Origin: Pseudomonas sp. GM41(2012)
GTDB taxonomy: Bacteria > Pseudomonadota > Gammaproteobacteria > Pseudomonadales > Pseudomonadaceae
NCBI RefSeq assembly: GCF_000282315.2
Contig: NZ_AKJN02000008.1
Span: forward strand, 496,001 to 560,000
DNA: 64,000 nt
Reading direction: 5' to 3'
Part shown: positions 7,734 through 15,842 of the stretch, piece after piece
Layout: every line of letters starts with the position of its first letter
Position numbering within the stretch: the first letter of the stretch is position 1
Translations under genes and position numbers: made by a program
Notes under the pieces: generated by a model
The model's input: only the letters and a program-made list of their open reading frames with translations
What the model was told of the DNA's origin: nothing
Database searches by the model: none

Positions 7734-8489
7734 ATGAACTGGACCTGGTTTCATAAGCTCGGCTCGCCCAAATGGTTTTACGGCATCAGCGGCAAACTGC
7801 TGCCGTGGCTGAGTATCGCTGCGTTGCTGCTGATCAGCGTTGGTGTAGTGTGGGGCCTGGCCTTCGCGCCGCCGGACTACCAGCAAGGCAACAGCTTTCG
7901 CATCATTTATATCCACGTTCCGGCCGCCATGCTGGCCCAGTCCATCTACGTGATGCTGGCGATCTGTGGCATCGTCGGGCTGGTGTGGAAGATGAAGCTG
8001 GCAGACGTCGCCCTGCAATGCGCGGCGCCCATTGGCGCGTGGATGACCGCCGTGGCGCTGGTCACCGGCGCGATCTGGGGCAAACCGACCTGGGGCTCGT
8101 GGTGGGTCTGGGATGCACGACTTACGTCCATGCTTATTCTGCTGTTTCTGTACTTCGGTCTTATTGCGCTGGGCAATGCGATCAGCAATCGTGACAGTGC
8201 CGCCAAGGCCTGCGCGGTGTTGGCGATTGTCGGCGTGATCAACATCCCGATCATCAAATACTCGGTGGAGTGGTGGAACACCCTGCACCAGGGTGCGACG
8301 TTCACCCTCACCGAAAAACCGGCAATGCCCGCCGAGATGTGGCTGCCGCTGCTGCTGACGGTGCTGGGTTTCTACTGTTTCTTCGGCGCGGTGTTGCTGC
8401 TGCGCATGCGTCTTGAAGTGCTCAAGCGCGAAGCCCGCGCCAGTTGGGTCAAGGCCGAAGTGCAGAACAGTCTGGAGGCCGCTCGATGA
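7734..8489 (+). CDS. ccmC: Haem-handling protein CcmC
   Basis: Membrane protein that presents haem to CcmE. The ~251-residue product has six membrane helices, and the periplasmic tryptophan-rich haem-contact motif WGSWWVWDARLTS lies near residue 120, with flanking histidines (YIHVPAA and WWNTLHQ) as expected. The start at 7734 gives MNWTWFHKLGSPKW and has GGAAA six bases upstream. GTG/ATG codons at 7719 and 7722 would add 4-5 residues and cannot be excluded. It overlaps ccmD by 4 bp. Confidence 0.94.
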   Translation: MNWTWFHKLGSPKWFYGISGKLLPWLSIAALLLISVGVVWGLAFAPPDYQQGNSFRIIYIHVPAAMLAQSIYVMLAICGIVGLVWKMKLADVALQCAAPIGAWMTAVALVTGAIWGKPTWGSWWVWDARLTSMLILLFLYFGLIALGNAISNRDSAAKACAVLAIVGVINIPIIKYSVEWWNTLHQGATFTLTEKPAMPAEMWLPLLLTVLGFYCFFGAVLLLRMRLEVLKREARASWVKAEVQNSLEAAR

Positions 8490-8662
8490 GTTTTGCTTCA
8501 TTCGGCGACTTCCTCGCCATGGGCCATCATGCCCTGTATGTCTGGTCAGCCTATGGCATCTGCCTGGCGGTGCTGGCCCTCAACGTGGCGGCGCCAATCC
8601 TGGCCCGCAAGCGGTATCTGCAACAAGAGGCGCGTCGTCTGCGCCGGGAGAACGGCAAGTGA
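8486..8662 (+). CDS. ccmD: Haem exporter small subunit CcmD
   Basis: A small 58-residue single-span membrane protein required for release of holo-CcmE from CcmABC. It reads MSFASFGDFLAMGHHALYVW with one hydrophobic helix (YGICLAVLALNVAAPIL) and a very basic C-terminal tail (RKRYLQQEARRLRRENGK), the standard CcmD layout. The ATG overlaps the ccmC stop (ATGA) and its TGA stop overlaps the GTG start of ccmE. Confidence 0.93.
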   Translation: MSFASFGDFLAMGHHALYVWSAYGICLAVLALNVAAPILARKRYLQQEARRLRRENGK

Positions 8663-9114
8663 ATCCGCTGCGCAAAAAGCGTCTTATCATCATTCTCGCG
8701 ATCCTGGTCGGCGTCGGTGCTGCCGTCGGCCTGGCCCTGAGCGCCCTGCAGCAAAACATCAATCTGTTTTACACCCCGACCCAGATCGCCAACGGCGAAG
8801 CCCCGCAAGACACGCGCATCCGCGCCGGCGGCATGGTCGAGAAAGGTTCGCTGCAACGTTCCGGCGATTCGCTGGACGTGAAATTCATCGTCACCGACTT
8901 CAGTAAATCCGTGACCATCACTTATCGCGGCATCCTTCCGGACCTGTTCCGCGAAGGGCAGGGCATCGTTGCCCTGGGCAAGCTCAACGCCGACGGCGTG
9001 GTGGTGGCCGACGAAGTGCTGGCCAAGCACGATGAAAAGTACATGCCGCCGGAAGTGACCAAGGCTTTGAAAGACAGTGGTCAATCTGCTCCAACGCCCG
9101 CGAAGGAGGGTTGA
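8659..9114 (+). CDS. ccmE: Haem chaperone CcmE
   Basis: Periplasmic, membrane-anchored chaperone that binds haem covalently and delivers it to CcmF. The 151-residue protein has a basic N-terminus (MNPLRKKRLIIILAILVGVG), one anchor helix, an OB-fold domain and the C-terminal haem-binding segment VLAKHDEKYMPPEV. The His in KHDEKY is the covalent haem ligand and the Tyr follows at +4 (HxxxY). The start is GTG at 8659, overlapping the ccmD stop. A GAAGGAGGG ribosome site for ccmF is embedded at its 3' end. Confidence 0.95.
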   Translation: MNPLRKKRLIIILAILVGVGAAVGLALSALQQNINLFYTPTQIANGEAPQDTRIRAGGMVEKGSLQRSGDSLDVKFIVTDFSKSVTITYRGILPDLFREGQGIVALGKLNADGVVVADEVLAKHDEKYMPPEVTKALKDSGQSAPTPAKEG

Positions 9115-9117
9115 TCG

Positions 9118-11106
9118 ATGACGTCTGGACTCTATATTCCTGAACTCGGCCATCTGGCCATGATTCTGGCGCTGTGTTTCGCGCTGGTTCAGGCCGTGGT
9201 GCCGTTGTTCGGTGCCTGGCGCGGTGACCGCTTGTGGATGAGCCTCGCTCAGCCAGCGGCTTGGGGGCAATTCGCGTTTCTGTTGTTCTCCTTCGGTTGC
9301 CTGACTTACGCCTTCATGGCCGACGATTTCTCCGTCGCCTATGTGGCCAGCAACTCCAACAGCGCCTTGCCGTGGTACTACAAGTTCAGCGCGGTGTGGG
9401 GCGCGCACGAAGGGTCGTTGCTGCTGTGGGCGTTGATCCTTGGCGGCTGGACCTTCGCGGTGTCGGTGTTCTCCCGGCAGTTGCCGCAAGTGATGCTGGC
9501 GCGGGTGTTGGCGGTGATGGGCATGATCAGCACCGGTTTCCTGCTGTTCCTGATCCTCACCTCGAACCCTTTCGCCCGCATCCTGCCGCAGATTCCTGCG
9601 GACGGTCGTGACCTCAATCCCTTGCTGCAAGACATCGGTCTGATCGTTCACCCGCCGATGCTGTACATGGGTTATGTCGGTTTCTCCGTGGCCTTCGCTT
9701 TCGCCATCGCTGCACTGCTGGGTGGTCGTCTTGATGCAGCGTGGGCTCGCTGGTCCCGTCCGTGGACCATCGTCGCCTGGGCCTTCCTCGGTATCGGCAT
9801 CACCCTCGGTTCATGGTGGGCGTACTACGAACTCGGCTGGGGCGGCTGGTGGTTCTGGGACCCGGTGGAAAACGCCTCCTTCATGCCTTGGCTGGTGGGT
9901 ACGGCGCTGATTCACTCGTTGGCGGTCACGGAAAAACGTGGCGTGTTCAAGAGCTGGACCGTATTGCTGGCCATCGCTGCGTTCTCGTTGAGTTTGCTGG
10001 GGACCTTCCTGGTGCGTTCCGGCGTGCTGACCTCGGTTCACGCCTTTGCGTCCGACCCTGAACGCGGCGTGTTCATCCTGATCTTCTTGCTGTTTGTAGT
10101 CGGTGGTTCGCTGACGTTGTTCGCCCTGCGCGCTCCGGTGGTGAAGAGCCACGTCGGCTTCAACCTCTGGTCCCGGGAAACCCTGCTGCTGGGTAACAAC
10201 CTGGTGCTGGTGGTGGCGGCGTCGATGATTCTGCTGGGCACGTTGTATCCGCTGATCCTCGATGCGATGACCGGCGCCAAGCTGTCGGTCGGCCCACCGT
10301 ACTTCAACGCACTGTTCATTCCGTTGATGGCCTTGCTGATGATGGTGATGGCGGTCGGCATGTTGGTGCGCTGGAAAGACACCCCGGTCAAATGGCTGAT
10401 GAGCATGCTGACCCCGGTGTTGCTCGGCAGCGCCGCGCTGGCCGTGGTCGCCGGTGTCGCTTATGGCGATTTCAACTGGGCGGTGATCGCGACCTTCATG
10501 CTCGCGGCCTGGGTGTTGCTGGCCGGTGTGCGTGACATCTTCGACAAGACTCGCCACAAGGGCTTGATCAAAGGTCTGCCGACCCTGACCCGCAGTTATT
10601 GGGGCATGCAGGTCGCTCACCTCGGTATCGCCGTGTGTGCCCTCGGCGTCGTGCTGTCGAGCCAGAACAGTGCCGAGCGCGACCTGCGTCTGGCGCCGGG
10701 TGAGTCGATGGACCTGGGCGGTTACCAGTTCATATTCGAAGGCGCCAAGCATTTCGAAGGCCCGAACTTCACCTCCGACAAGGGCACCGTTCGGGTGATC
10801 CGCAACGGCAACGAAGTCAGCGTGCTGCACCCGGAAAAACGCCTCTACACCGTGCAGAACTCGGTGATGACCGAAGCCGGGATCGACGCCGGTTTCACCC
10901 GCGACCTCTACGTCGCACTCGGCGAACCGTTGGGCGATGGCGCCTGGGCCGTTCGCGTCCACGTCAAACCGTTCGTGCGCTGGATCTGGTTCGGTGGACT
11001 GCTTACCGGTTTGGGCGGGTTGCTGGCGGCATTGGATCGCCGTTATCGGGTCAAGGTGAACAGCCGTGTGCGTGAAGCGCTGGGTATGACGGGAGCCACG
11101 GCATGA
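9118..11106 (+). CDS. ccmF: Cytochrome c haem lyase subunit CcmF
   Basis: Large membrane protein (662 residues, about 15 helices) that attaches haem from CcmE to apocytochrome c with CcmH/I. The WWD-type motif WGGWWFWDPVENASFMPWL is visible at about residue 240, with conserved periplasmic His residues such as VHPPMLYMGYVG and SVHAFASDP. The length is typical. A strong GAAGGAGGG ribosome site precedes ATG 9118, three bases after the ccmE stop. Its 3' end overlaps ccmG by 4 bp. Confidence 0.97.
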   Translation: MTSGLYIPELGHLAMILALCFALVQAVVPLFGAWRGDRLWMSLAQPAAWGQFAFLLFSFGCLTYAFMADDFSVAYVASNSNSALPWYYKFSAVWGAHEGSLLLWALILGGWTFAVSVFSRQLPQVMLARVLAVMGMISTGFLLFLILTSNPFARILPQIPADGRDLNPLLQDIGLIVHPPMLYMGYVGFSVAFAFAIAALLGGRLDAAWARWSRPWTIVAWAFLGIGITLGSWWAYYELGWGGWWFWDPVENASFMPWLVGTALIHSLAVTEKRGVFKSWTVLLAIAAFSLSLLGTFLVRSGVLTSVHAFASDPERGVFILIFLLFVVGGSLTLFALRAPVVKSHVGFNLWSRETLLLGNNLVLVVAASMILLGTLYPLILDAMTGAKLSVGPPYFNALFIPLMALLMMVMAVGMLVRWKDTPVKWLMSMLTPVLLGSAALAVVAGVAYGDFNWAVIATFMLAAWVLLAGVRDIFDKTRHKGLIKGLPTLTRSYWGMQVAHLGIAVCALGVVLSSQNSAERDLRLAPGESMDLGGYQFIFEGAKHFEGPNFTSDKGTVRVIRNGNEVSVLHPEKRLYTVQNSVMTEAGIDAGFTRDLYVALGEPLGDGAWAVRVHVKPFVRWIWFGGLLTGLGGLLAALDRRYRVKVNSRVREALGMTGATA

Positions 11107-11639
11107 GACGTTGGTTGATGCTGTTGCCCCTGGTGATTTTCCTGGTAGTGGCTGTTTTCCTTTATCGCGGTCTGTTCCTGAACCCGGCCGAGTTGCCCTC
11201 GGCGATGATCAACAAGCCGTTCCCGGAGTTTTCCCTGCCGGCCGTGCAGGGCGACAAGACCCTGACCAAGGCCGACATTCTGGGTAAACCAGCGCTGGTC
11301 AACGTCTGGGGCACGTGGTGCATTTCTTGCCGGGTCGAGCACCCGGTGCTGAATAAACTGGCCGAGAAGGGCGTGGTGATCTACGGCATCAACTACAAGG
11401 ACGTCAACGCTGACGCCTTGAAGTGGCTGGTGGAATTCCACAATCCGTACCAGCTGGACATTCGTGACGACGCAGGCACTTTGGGTTTGAACCTGGGTGT
11501 GTACGGCGCTCCGGAAACCTTCTTTATCGACGCCAAGGGCATCATCCGCGACAAGTTCGTTGGCGTGATCGACGAACAGGTCTGGCGCGAAAAACTGGCG
11601 GCCAAGTATCAGGCGCTGGTTGATGAGGCCAAGCCATGA
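11103..11639 (+). CDS. ccmG: Thiol:disulfide interchange protein CcmG/DsbE
   Basis: Membrane-tethered periplasmic thioredoxin-fold protein that keeps apocytochrome c CXXCH thiols reduced. The 178-residue protein has one N-terminal anchor and a TlpA/DsbE domain with active site WGTWCISCRVEH. Many CcmG proteins carry WCP-x-C, so Ile after the first Cys is notable. The downstream GVYGAPETFFID contains the cis-Pro loop. ATGA overlap with both neighbours (ccmF and ccmH) shows tight coupling. Confidence 0.95.
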   Translation: MRRWLMLLPLVIFLVVAVFLYRGLFLNPAELPSAMINKPFPEFSLPAVQGDKTLTKADILGKPALVNVWGTWCISCRVEHPVLNKLAEKGVVIYGINYKDVNADALKWLVEFHNPYQLDIRDDAGTLGLNLGVYGAPETFFIDAKGIIRDKFVGVIDEQVWREKLAAKYQALVDEAKP

Positions 11640-12109
11640 AGCGCTGGATAGCCGCCGCGGTATTGGGTTTGAGCATGGCCGGCGTGGCGCACGCGGCCAT
11701 CGACACCTACGAGTTCGCCAAAGAAGGTGATCGCGAGCGTTTTCGCGAGCTGACCAAAGAGCTGCGTTGCCCCAAGTGCCAGAATCAGGACATTGCCGAT
11801 TCCAACGCACCGATCGCCGCCGACCTGCGCAAAGAGATTTTTCGCATGCTCGGCGAGGGCAAGGACAACCAGCAGATCATCGACTTCATGGTCGACCGTT
11901 ACGGTGATTTCGTCCGTTACAAACCCGCTCTGAACGCCAAGACTGCTGTGCTCTGGTTCGGCCCTGCCGGCCTGCTGCTGGGCGGTTTTGTGATCATCGC
12001 CGTGATCGTCCGCCGTCGTCGCGTGCAACGCGCTGACACCAAGGATGAGCTCTCTGCCGAGGAGCGTGAGCGCCTCGACCACCTGTTGGATAAAACCAAG
12101 AATGATTGA
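11636..12109 (+). CDS. ccmH: Cytochrome c maturation protein CcmH (CycL)
   Basis: Periplasmic thiol oxidoreductase that acts with CcmG and CcmI on apocytochrome c. The 157-residue protein has a signal peptide (to about VAHA), the canonical LRCPKCQNQ redox motif near residue 45, the three-helix periplasmic domain and one C-terminal membrane helix (VLWFGPAGLLLGGFVIIAVIV). Start and stop overlap the neighbouring genes (4 bp with ccmG, 8 bp with ccmI). This is the two-gene ccmH/ccmI form, not the fused enterobacterial CcmH. Confidence 0.95.
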   Translation: MKRWIAAAVLGLSMAGVAHAAIDTYEFAKEGDRERFRELTKELRCPKCQNQDIADSNAPIAADLRKEIFRMLGEGKDNQQIIDFMVDRYGDFVRYKPALNAKTAVLWFGPAGLLLGGFVIIAVIVRRRRVQRADTKDELSAEERERLDHLLDKTKND

Positions 12110-13304
12110 TTTCTGGCTCGCTGCAGGTCTGCTGCTTCTGGTTGCCCTGAGTTTTCTGCTGATTCCTGTTCTGCGTGGTCGTCGCGCCCAGCTTGAAGAG
12201 GATCGTACGGCCCTGAACGTCGCGCTGTATCAGGAACGCGTGGCTGAGTTGCAGACTCAGCAGGAAGAGGGCGTTCTCGACGCCACGCAAATGGACACCG
12301 GTCGCGCCGAAGCCGCCCGTGAATTGCTCGCCGACACTGAAGGCGTCGAGGCGCCACGCGTGTCCCGCCTGGGCAAACCGTGGCCCTTGCTGGCGGCGAT
12401 TCTGGTGCCGGTGCTGGGCCTCGGCCTGTATCTGCATTTCGGCGCCAGCGACAAGGTCGAACTGACCCGCGAATTCTCCCAGGCGCCGCAGTCGATGGAA
12501 GAGATGACCCGTCGCCTGGAGCGTGCGGTCGCGGCTCAGCCGGATTCGGCTGAAGGCCTGTATTTCCTCGGTCGCACGTACATGGCCCAGGATCGCCCTG
12601 GCGATGCGGCGAAGATCTTCGAGCGCACGGTGAACCTGGCCGGTCGTCAGCCGGAGCTGTTGGGTCAATGGGCGCAGGCCCAGTACTTCGCCGACGGCAA
12701 GAAGTGGTCGGACAAGGTTCAGGCCCTGACCGATGAAGCACTCAAAGCCGATCCGAAAGAAGTCACCAGCCTTGGCTTGCTCGGTATTGCTGCCTTTGAA
12801 AGCCAGCGTTATCAGGACGCCATCGATTACTGGAATCGCCTGCTGGTGCAACTGCCACCGGAGGACAGTTCCCGCGCCGCGCTGCAAGGCGGCATCACTC
12901 GGGCCACCGAGAAACTCGAAGCCAGCGGCGGCAAGGTCGCCCAGGCGCCCGCCGCCAAGGTGGCGGCACTGCTCAAGGTGCGAGTGGATCTGGCGCCAGA
13001 GCTCAAAGCCAAGGTCCAGCCGGGCGACAGCGTATTCATCTTCGCCCGCGCCACCGCAGGGCCTCCGGCACCCCTGGCCGCCAAACGTCTGACCGTGGCC
13101 GACCTGCCGGCGACCGTCGAGCTAGGCGACGCCGATGCAATGATGCCGCAGTTGAAACTGTCGAACTTCCCTGAAGTCCAACTGGTTGCACGCATCTCTC
13201 GCGCCGGTAAACCCACTGCCGGCGAATGGATCGGTCGCAGCCAGCCTCTGGCCAGCAGCACCACGACGCAGCAAACACTGACCATCGACAGCCCGGACAA
13301 ATGA
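12102..13304 (+). CDS. ccmI: Cytochrome c maturation TPR protein CcmI (CycH)
   Basis: Apocytochrome c chaperone with two membrane helices and periplasmic TPR repeats. The 400-residue protein has MIDFWLAAGLLLLVALSFLL as helix 1, a Gln/Glu-rich coiled region, helix 2 (WPLLAAILVPVLGLGLYLHF, about residues 90-110), TPR-like repeats at about residues 140-265, and a C-terminal beta-rich domain. The ATG at 12102 lies inside the 3' end of ccmH. It completes the ccm operon. Confidence 0.93.
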   Translation: MIDFWLAAGLLLLVALSFLLIPVLRGRRAQLEEDRTALNVALYQERVAELQTQQEEGVLDATQMDTGRAEAARELLADTEGVEAPRVSRLGKPWPLLAAILVPVLGLGLYLHFGASDKVELTREFSQAPQSMEEMTRRLERAVAAQPDSAEGLYFLGRTYMAQDRPGDAAKIFERTVNLAGRQPELLGQWAQAQYFADGKKWSDKVQALTDEALKADPKEVTSLGLLGIAAFESQRYQDAIDYWNRLLVQLPPEDSSRAALQGGITRATEKLEASGGKVAQAPAAKVAALLKVRVDLAPELKAKVQPGDSVFIFARATAGPPAPLAAKRLTVADLPATVELGDADAMMPQLKLSNFPEVQLVARISRAGKPTAGEWIGRSQPLASSTTTQQTLTIDSPDK

Positions 13305-13318
13305 CAGGAAACGCCACT

Positions 13319-13723
13319 ATGACCGCCCTCGCTCGTATCACCCTGCTCAGTATGGTTTTGGGGTTAAGCGCTTGCGTGGTCCAGCCACAGCAGCCTGAAC
13401 GGCTGCCACCGATCCCGCCGTCGCAGCCGCGTCCGACGCCATCCCCGACACCGACACCGGGCAAGACGAGCATCCCGGCCAAGCCCGCCAAACCGCTGCC
13501 ACGCACCTCCGCCAGCTTCGCGCCGCCGCCGGGTGGCAACAGCCATTGGGACGCCAAGCTCGGCGTGTACGTTCTCGATGATCAGACCAACACCTTCTAC
13601 CGCCAGCGCACGTACTACCGCTGGAACAACGGCTGGAGCCGGTCGATCAGCCCGAACGGGCCGTGGGAAGAGACGGATATCCATGGCGTGCCGGGCGGGT
13701 TGGGACGGCAATTCGGGCAGTAA
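13319..13723 (+). CDS. Small proline-rich lipoprotein of unknown function
   Basis: A 134-residue protein with a lipoprotein signal sequence (MTALARITLLSMVLGLSAC, lipobox LSAC with Cys at residue 19), a Pro/Thr-rich linker and a C-terminal region rich in aromatic residues (YYRWNNGWSRS, PWEETDIHGVPGGLG). No enzymatic motif is recognisable. It follows ccmI by 14 bp and precedes a terminator, so it is probably the last cistron of the ccm transcript. An in-frame ATG at 13301 would place the lipobox six residues deeper. Confidence 0.75.
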   Translation: MTALARITLLSMVLGLSACVVQPQQPERLPPIPPSQPRPTPSPTPTPGKTSIPAKPAKPLPRTSASFAPPPGGNSHWDAKLGVYVLDDQTNTFYRQRTYYRWNNGWSRSISPNGPWEETDIHGVPGGLGRQFGQ

Positions 13724-13727
13724 ACAG

Positions 13728-13754
13728 AAACGGCGATCTAAGGATCGCCGTTTT
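13728..13754 (+). terminator. Rho-independent terminator of the ccm operon
   Basis: A perfect 10-bp stem (AACGGCGATC / GATCGCCGTT) with TAAG loop and TTTT/GCTTTT tail starts 5 bp after the lipoprotein stop codon. Confidence 0.9.
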
Positions 13755-13769
13755 GCTTTTTAGAGTCTG

Positions 13770-13869
13770 AAAAGATCGCAGGCTTCGCCAGCTCCTACAG
13801 GATCGTGTACGACAATGACCGGCGGGTGTACTCGATAAAGGTAGGAGCTGGCGAAGCCTGCGATCTTTT
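13770..13869. repeat. REP inverted pair, GTAGGAGCTGGCGAAGCCTG class
   Basis: Two inverted units (GCAGGCTTCGCCAGCTCCTA and its complement, each flanked by GATCTTTT) separated by about 40 bp. They lie between the ccm terminator and the 3' end of the LysR gene. Confidence 0.88.
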
Positions 13870-13904
13870 GATCTTGATTGTGTAGTTCAGGGGCGCGGGG
13901 AGTT

Positions 13905-14792
13905 TCAAACCTCCTTTGTCAGCAACCCCTGCACATACTCCGCAAACGCCCGAGCCTTCGCACTGGCCATTCTGCCTGTGGGAAACACCGCCCAAAGGTC
14001 CTGATTCGGTAACGTCCAATCCTTCATCACTTCCCGGACCGCGCCGTTGGCCAGTTCCGGGGCAAACATCCATTCGGATGCCATGGTCAGGCCTTGATGA
14101 GCGAGCACGGCTGCACGCAGACCCTCGGCGGCGTTGACGCGGATTCGCCCGCTGATGATGACGGACTGATCATCTGTCCCGTTGCGCAATTGCCAACTGG
14201 CACTACCGCCCAAGGTGTAGATGACGGCTTGGTGTTTACTCAGATCGGCAGGGCAGGTGGGCTCGCCGTGTTTTTCGAAATAGGCGGGCGTGCCCAGCAC
14301 CACGCGCCGGCACTCGGCGATCTTGCGGGCGGTGAGGCCGGAGTCGCTCAAGGCGCCCATGCGCAGGGCGATGTCGACGCCTTCTTCCACCAGATTGACG
14401 TTGCGATCGTCCAGCATCAAATCGATGTTCAGGCCCGGGTTCTGATCGAGAAATGGCCCCAGGTGCGGAACGATGTGCAGCCGGCCGAAGGTCACGGCGG
14501 CGCAGATGCGCAGGTTGCCGGTCAGGCCGCTGGCGGCACCGCGAGCGGCATTGTCAGCCTCGTCCGCTTCTTCGATGGCACGCTTGGACCGTTCGAAAAA
14601 GGCCAGGCCAGCTTCGGTGGGTGTCAGGCCTCGGGTCGAGCGCAACAGCAGCCTGACCGCGAGGCGGGCCTCCAAATGCGCGATGGCTTTCGAGACGGCG
14701 GGTTGGCCAATGTTCAGGCGCCGGGCGGCGGCGGAAAACGAGCCGGTTTCCACCACGTAGACGAAGGTTTCCATTGCGGCGAGGCGGTCCAT
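13905..14792 (-). CDS. LysR-family transcriptional regulator
   Basis: A 295-residue DNA-binding regulator with an N-terminal winged helix-turn-helix (METFVYVVETGSFSAAARRL, AVSKAIAHLEARLAVRLLLR) and a C-terminal periplasmic-binding-like effector domain of the CrgA/DsdC-type subgroup. It starts MDRLAAMETF at 14792, in the usual LTTR position. It lies downstream of, and on the same strand as, the SDR gene, with a REP pair between them, so it does not show the usual divergent LysR-target pair. The effector and targets cannot be told. The SDR or the MFS gene are candidates by proximity only. Confidence 0.9.
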   Translation of the reverse strand: MDRLAAMETFVYVVETGSFSAAARRLNIGQPAVSKAIAHLEARLAVRLLLRSTRGLTPTEAGLAFFERSKRAIEEADEADNAARGAASGLTGNLRICAAVTFGRLHIVPHLGPFLDQNPGLNIDLMLDDRNVNLVEEGVDIALRMGALSDSGLTARKIAECRRVVLGTPAYFEKHGEPTCPADLSKHQAVIYTLGGSASWQLRNGTDDQSVIISGRIRVNAAEGLRAAVLAHQGLTMASEWMFAPELANGAVREVMKDWTLPNQDLWAVFPTGRMASAKARAFAEYVQGLLTKEV

Positions 14793-14832
14793 CTATAGTC
14801 CTTCTACAATTCTGAATATTGTCGGAGATTCA

Positions 14833-14925
14833 GTGTGGGAGCGAGCCTGCTCGCGATGAAGGCGCTGCGGGTTATCAGTAAAACTGCGTCATCGTTCATC
14901 GCGAGCAGGCTCGCTCCCACAGGGG
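14833..14925. repeat. REP inverted pair, GTGGGAGCGAGCCTGCTCGC class
   Basis: Two inverted units GTGGGAGCGAGCCTGCTCGC...GATG separated by about 40 bp, between the SDR stop and the LysR start. The LysR leader is therefore largely REP sequence. Confidence 0.9.
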
Positions 14926-14939
14926 ATTTGGGTTGTCGG

Positions 14940-15659
14940 TCAGAACGCAGCTTTGCCGATTGAGGCGCCGCCATCGACAAACAAGGTTTGCCCGGTGATA
15001 AACCCGCTCTGCTCGGACAACAAAAACGCAATCGCCGCCGCGATCTCCTGCGGTTGCCCCAACCGCCCCATCGGAACGCCGGCCAGATACCGCGCTTCAC
15101 CCTCACTGCCCGGCGGATTGTTGGCGCGAAACAGTTCTGTTTCAGTCGGGCCCGGGGCCACGGCGTTTACCGTCACGCCGGTTTGCGCCAGTTCCAGCGC
15201 CCAGGATCGTGTGAAGCTGATCAACGCCGCTTTGGCCGCCGCGTAGGCGGTGCGTTGCGTGATACCCAGCACGGTCAGGCTGGAAATGTTCACCACCCGA
15301 CCCCAGCCCTTGGCGCGCATGTTCGGCAGCAGTGCCTGAGTGGCCTGCAACGCCGAATGCAGGTTGACCCGCATCACGTCGTCGAACGTGTCGAGGTCGA
15401 TTTCCCCCAGCACCTGCGGGCGCACCAGCCCGACGTTATTCACCAGCCCGTCGAACTCATAAGTCCTGGCCAGATCAGCCAGCACTTCCTGAGTCAGTGC
15501 CCTGTTGCTCAGATCCAGCGGAAACAGAATGCCGGGAAAGCTCAGGTCGGGCGATCGGGCGATTCCGACCACCCGATGCCCCGCGCGATCCAGATGCTCG
15601 GCGACCGCACGGCCGATGCCTTTGCTGGCGCCGGTGATGAGAAAGGTACGTCGGGTCAT
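14940..15659 (-). CDS. Short-chain dehydrogenase/reductase (FabG-like SDR)
   Basis: NAD(P)-dependent oxidoreductase of 239 residues with the classical SDR motifs: TGASKGIGRAVAEHL (cofactor loop, residues 8-22), NNVG, catalytic Ser in VNISSL, YAAAKAAL (Tyr-x3-Lys) and VAPGPTETELF. The C-terminus ends LFVDGGASIGK as in FabG-type enzymes. The substrate is not predictable. ATG at 15659 is preceded by AAGGAGTG. A short coding remnant lies just upstream on the same strand. Confidence 0.92.
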   Translation of the reverse strand: MTRRTFLITGASKGIGRAVAEHLDRAGHRVVGIARSPDLSFPGILFPLDLSNRALTQEVLADLARTYEFDGLVNNVGLVRPQVLGEIDLDTFDDVMRVNLHSALQATQALLPNMRAKGWGRVVNISSLTVLGITQRTAYAAAKAALISFTRSWALELAQTGVTVNAVAPGPTETELFRANNPPGSEGEARYLAGVPMGRLGQPQEIAAAIAFLLSEQSGFITGQTLFVDGGASIGKAAF

Positions 15660-15709
15660 TACACACTCCTTGAGAGAACATGCCGCGGCTCAGGCGGCAT
15701 TTGATCGGT

Positions 15710-15802
15710 TCAGCCGCGAATCGCATCCAGCATCGCGTCAGGCTCAGGACGGTGAGTGTAATCCGGGTTGACCTCGGCGTAACGGATCAGGCGAGATCCT
15801 GA
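15710..15802 (-). pseudogene. C-terminal remnant of an unidentified gene
   Basis: On the minus strand a reading frame with coding-like composition ends in TGA at 15710-15712 and reads ...RLIRYAEVNPDYTHRPEPDA then MLDAIRG. Upstream it runs into a single REP unit at ~15805 and then a stop, with no plausible start codon and ribosome site. I read it as the last ~30 codons of a gene whose 5' part was deleted, in the SDR direction. The family is not recognised. Chance open frame is the alternative. Confidence 0.4.
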
Positions 15803-15804
15803 TT

Positions 15805-15832
15805 CCTGTGGGAGCGTGGCTTGCCCGCGATG
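15805..15832. repeat. Single (unpaired) REP unit
   Basis: One REP unit, CTGTGGGAGCGTGGCTTGCC then CGCGATG, between the MFS gene stop and the remnant at 15710-15802. No inverted partner is nearby, which fits loss of the partner by deletion. Confidence 0.8.
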
Positions 15833-15842
15833 CTTTTAATGA

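Noticed and set aside
8413..8658. Extended N-terminus of ccmE (in-frame open sequence from 8413)
   Set aside because: It overlaps all of ccmD and gives Pro/Arg-rich residues unlike CcmE. The GTG at 8659 restores the conserved MNPLRKKRL start.
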